From positions 1 through 14,296 of the forward strand of contig JAUIJO010000056.1 of the NCBI GenBank assembly GCA_030431185.1: a stretch of DNA of 14,296 nucleotides, given 5' to 3'. Under the pieces are notes generated by a model. The model saw nothing but the letters and a program-made list of their open reading frames with translations, was not told the origin of the DNA and did not search any database. This DNA is from Gammaproteobacteria bacterium (GTDB taxonomy: Bacteria > Pseudomonadota > Gammaproteobacteria > Xanthomonadales > Xanthomonadaceae). Numbering within the stretch: the first letter of the stretch is position 1; each line of letters starts with the position of its first letter. Below, piece by piece: positions 13,465-14,296 of the stretch. The position numbers and the translations under genes are program-made.

Positions 13465-14296
13465 ATGAAGCTTCGCAAATCCATGCTGTCGGCGAGCATC
13501 GTCGCAGCCCTGATGGTTTCGGCCACCGCGACCGCACAGGACGCTCCGGCCGAGCCCCAGTCCGACAACACCCAGGCCGCCGGCGCCCGCGACGACGCCA
13601 CCGACCTGGACACCATCATCGTCACGGGTATCCGCGGCAGCCTCGAGAAGTCCCTCGACACCAAGCGTGACGCGGCGACCCATGTCGAGGCGGTCAGCGC
13701 CGAAGACATCGGCAAGCTGCCGGCCAAGAACGTGGCCGACGCCCTGCAGCAGCTGCCGGGCGTGAACATCAGCTCCTCCAGCGCCAGCGAGGGCGGCTTC
13801 GACGAAGCCGACCGCGTCAGCCTGCGCGGCACCAATCCCAGCCTCACCCAGACCCTGGTCAACGGCCACAGCATCGGTACCGGCGACTGGTTCGTGCTGA
13901 GCCAGGTCGCCAACGTCGGCCGCAGCGTCAGCTACTCGCTGCTCCCGGCCGAAATCGTCGACCAGGTGGTGGTGCACAAGTCCTCCGAGGCCAAGCTAGT
14001 CGAAGGCGGCAGCGCCGGTTCGGTCGACATCGTCACCCGCAAGCCGTTGCAGTACCCCGACCAGCTGACGATCTCCGGCTCGGTCGGCGCGGTGCATTCC
14101 GACCTCGCCGGCGAGACCGACCCGCAGGTCAGCGCGCTGTTCAACTGGAAGAACGACGCCAACAACGTCGGCGTGCTGCTGCAGGCCTTCTACCAGGAGC
14201 GCAGCCTGCGCCGCGACGGCCAGGAAGTGGTCGGCGGCTACGGCCAGATCGCCTACGACGCCCCGTTCACCGCGACCAACCCCGACCTGGCCGGCG
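13465..14296 (+). CDS. TonB-dependent outer-membrane receptor, N-terminal part
   Basis: The first 277 codons of a receptor that runs past the window end; no stop is reached. Signal peptide: MKLRK, then a hydrophobic stretch, then ATATAQD, with cleavage near residue 24-25. The TonB box is around DTIIVTGIRGS (49-59). The plug domain spans roughly 70-193 (EAVSAEDIGKLPAKNVADALQQLPGVNI, VSLRGTNPS, VVVHKSSEAKLVEGGSAGSVDIVTRKP), and beta-barrel strands begin after about 200. The IVTGIRGSLEKSL and IGKLPAKNVADALQ blocks mark the large Xanthomonas-Caulobacter subgroup. These take up oligosaccharides, and the subgroup is enlarged in such bacteria. The ATG at 13465 follows GAGGGAGAG. Its place after glk and near the nag genes suggests a GlcNAc, chito-oligosaccharide or glucoside substrate, but the substrate cannot be read from the sequence. 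Confidence 0.93.
   Translation, partial: MKLRKSMLSASIVAALMVSATATAQDAPAEPQSDNTQAAGARDDATDLDTIIVTGIRGSLEKSLDTKRDAATHVEAVSAEDIGKLPAKNVADALQQLPGVNISSSSASEGGFDEADRVSLRGTNPSLTQTLVNGHSIGTGDWFVLSQVANVGRSVSYSLLPAEIVDQVVVHKSSEAKLVEGGSAGSVDIVTRKPLQYPDQLTISGSVGAVHSDLAGETDPQVSALFNWKNDANNVGVLLQAFYQERSLRRDGQEVVGGYGQIAYDAPFTATNPDLAG

Overview
The window is very GC-rich (about two thirds G+C by eye), with densely packed genes and little spacer DNA. It looks chromosomal, from a gammaproteobacterium of the Lysobacter/Xanthomonas/Luteimonas group. The pointers are the TonB-dependent receptor of the Xanthomonas-Caulobacter type, the nagA / SIS-type deaminase / HutC-type GntR gene set, a FucP-type sugar porter beside a LacI regulator, a GTAG-type REP/RAYT locus, and a G/C-rich heptamer repeat resembling ones I recall from Lysobacter-like genomes. 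The taxonomic call is inference; there is no rRNA or tRNA here.

Layout. Positions 1-1294 hold a REP-associated tyrosine transposase (RAYT, 411-944) inside an array of 11 REP units. The units alternate strictly between two sequence types on opposite strands and form five head-to-head pairs plus one single unit. Positions 1295-4383 are a minus-strand operon for N-acetylglucosamine (GlcNAc) catabolism: nagQ (GntR), nagB-II (SIS-family glucosamine-6-phosphate deaminase) and nagA (deacetylase). A divergent control region at 4384-4546 carries five copies of a GGTAT-core motif. It separates that operon from a plus-strand Entner-Doudoroff operon, zwf-pgl-edd-eda (4547-9480). Convergent to eda is a minus-strand pair, lacI (9500-10540) and a FucP/NagP-type sugar:H+ symporter (10622-11926). 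A palindrome-rich spacer of about 400 bp (11927-12329) lies between the symporter and a divergent plus-strand unit: glucokinase (12330-13343) and a TonB-dependent receptor that runs off the window end (13465 onward).

How it works together (inference from families). The outer-membrane receptor and inner-membrane porter would import amino sugar or glucose. GlcNAc-6-P goes through NagA and NagB-II to fructose-6-P. Phosphoglucose isomerase, not in the window, would feed glucose-6-P to Zwf, Pgl, Edd and Eda, giving pyruvate and glyceraldehyde-3-P. Glk supplies glucose-6-P directly. Two regulators, one GntR and one LacI, sit next to the two divergent promoter regions, and each of those regions carries a plausible operator. 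No clearly separate GlcNAc kinase is present.

The genes are recognisable families; I found no wholly novel protein system. The parts most worth a second look are non-coding: the alternating REP array around the RAYT, the GGTAT operator array that may put the Entner-Doudoroff operon under NagQ, the palindrome cluster with a LacI-type operator, and several perfect hairpins placed exactly at gene junctions.
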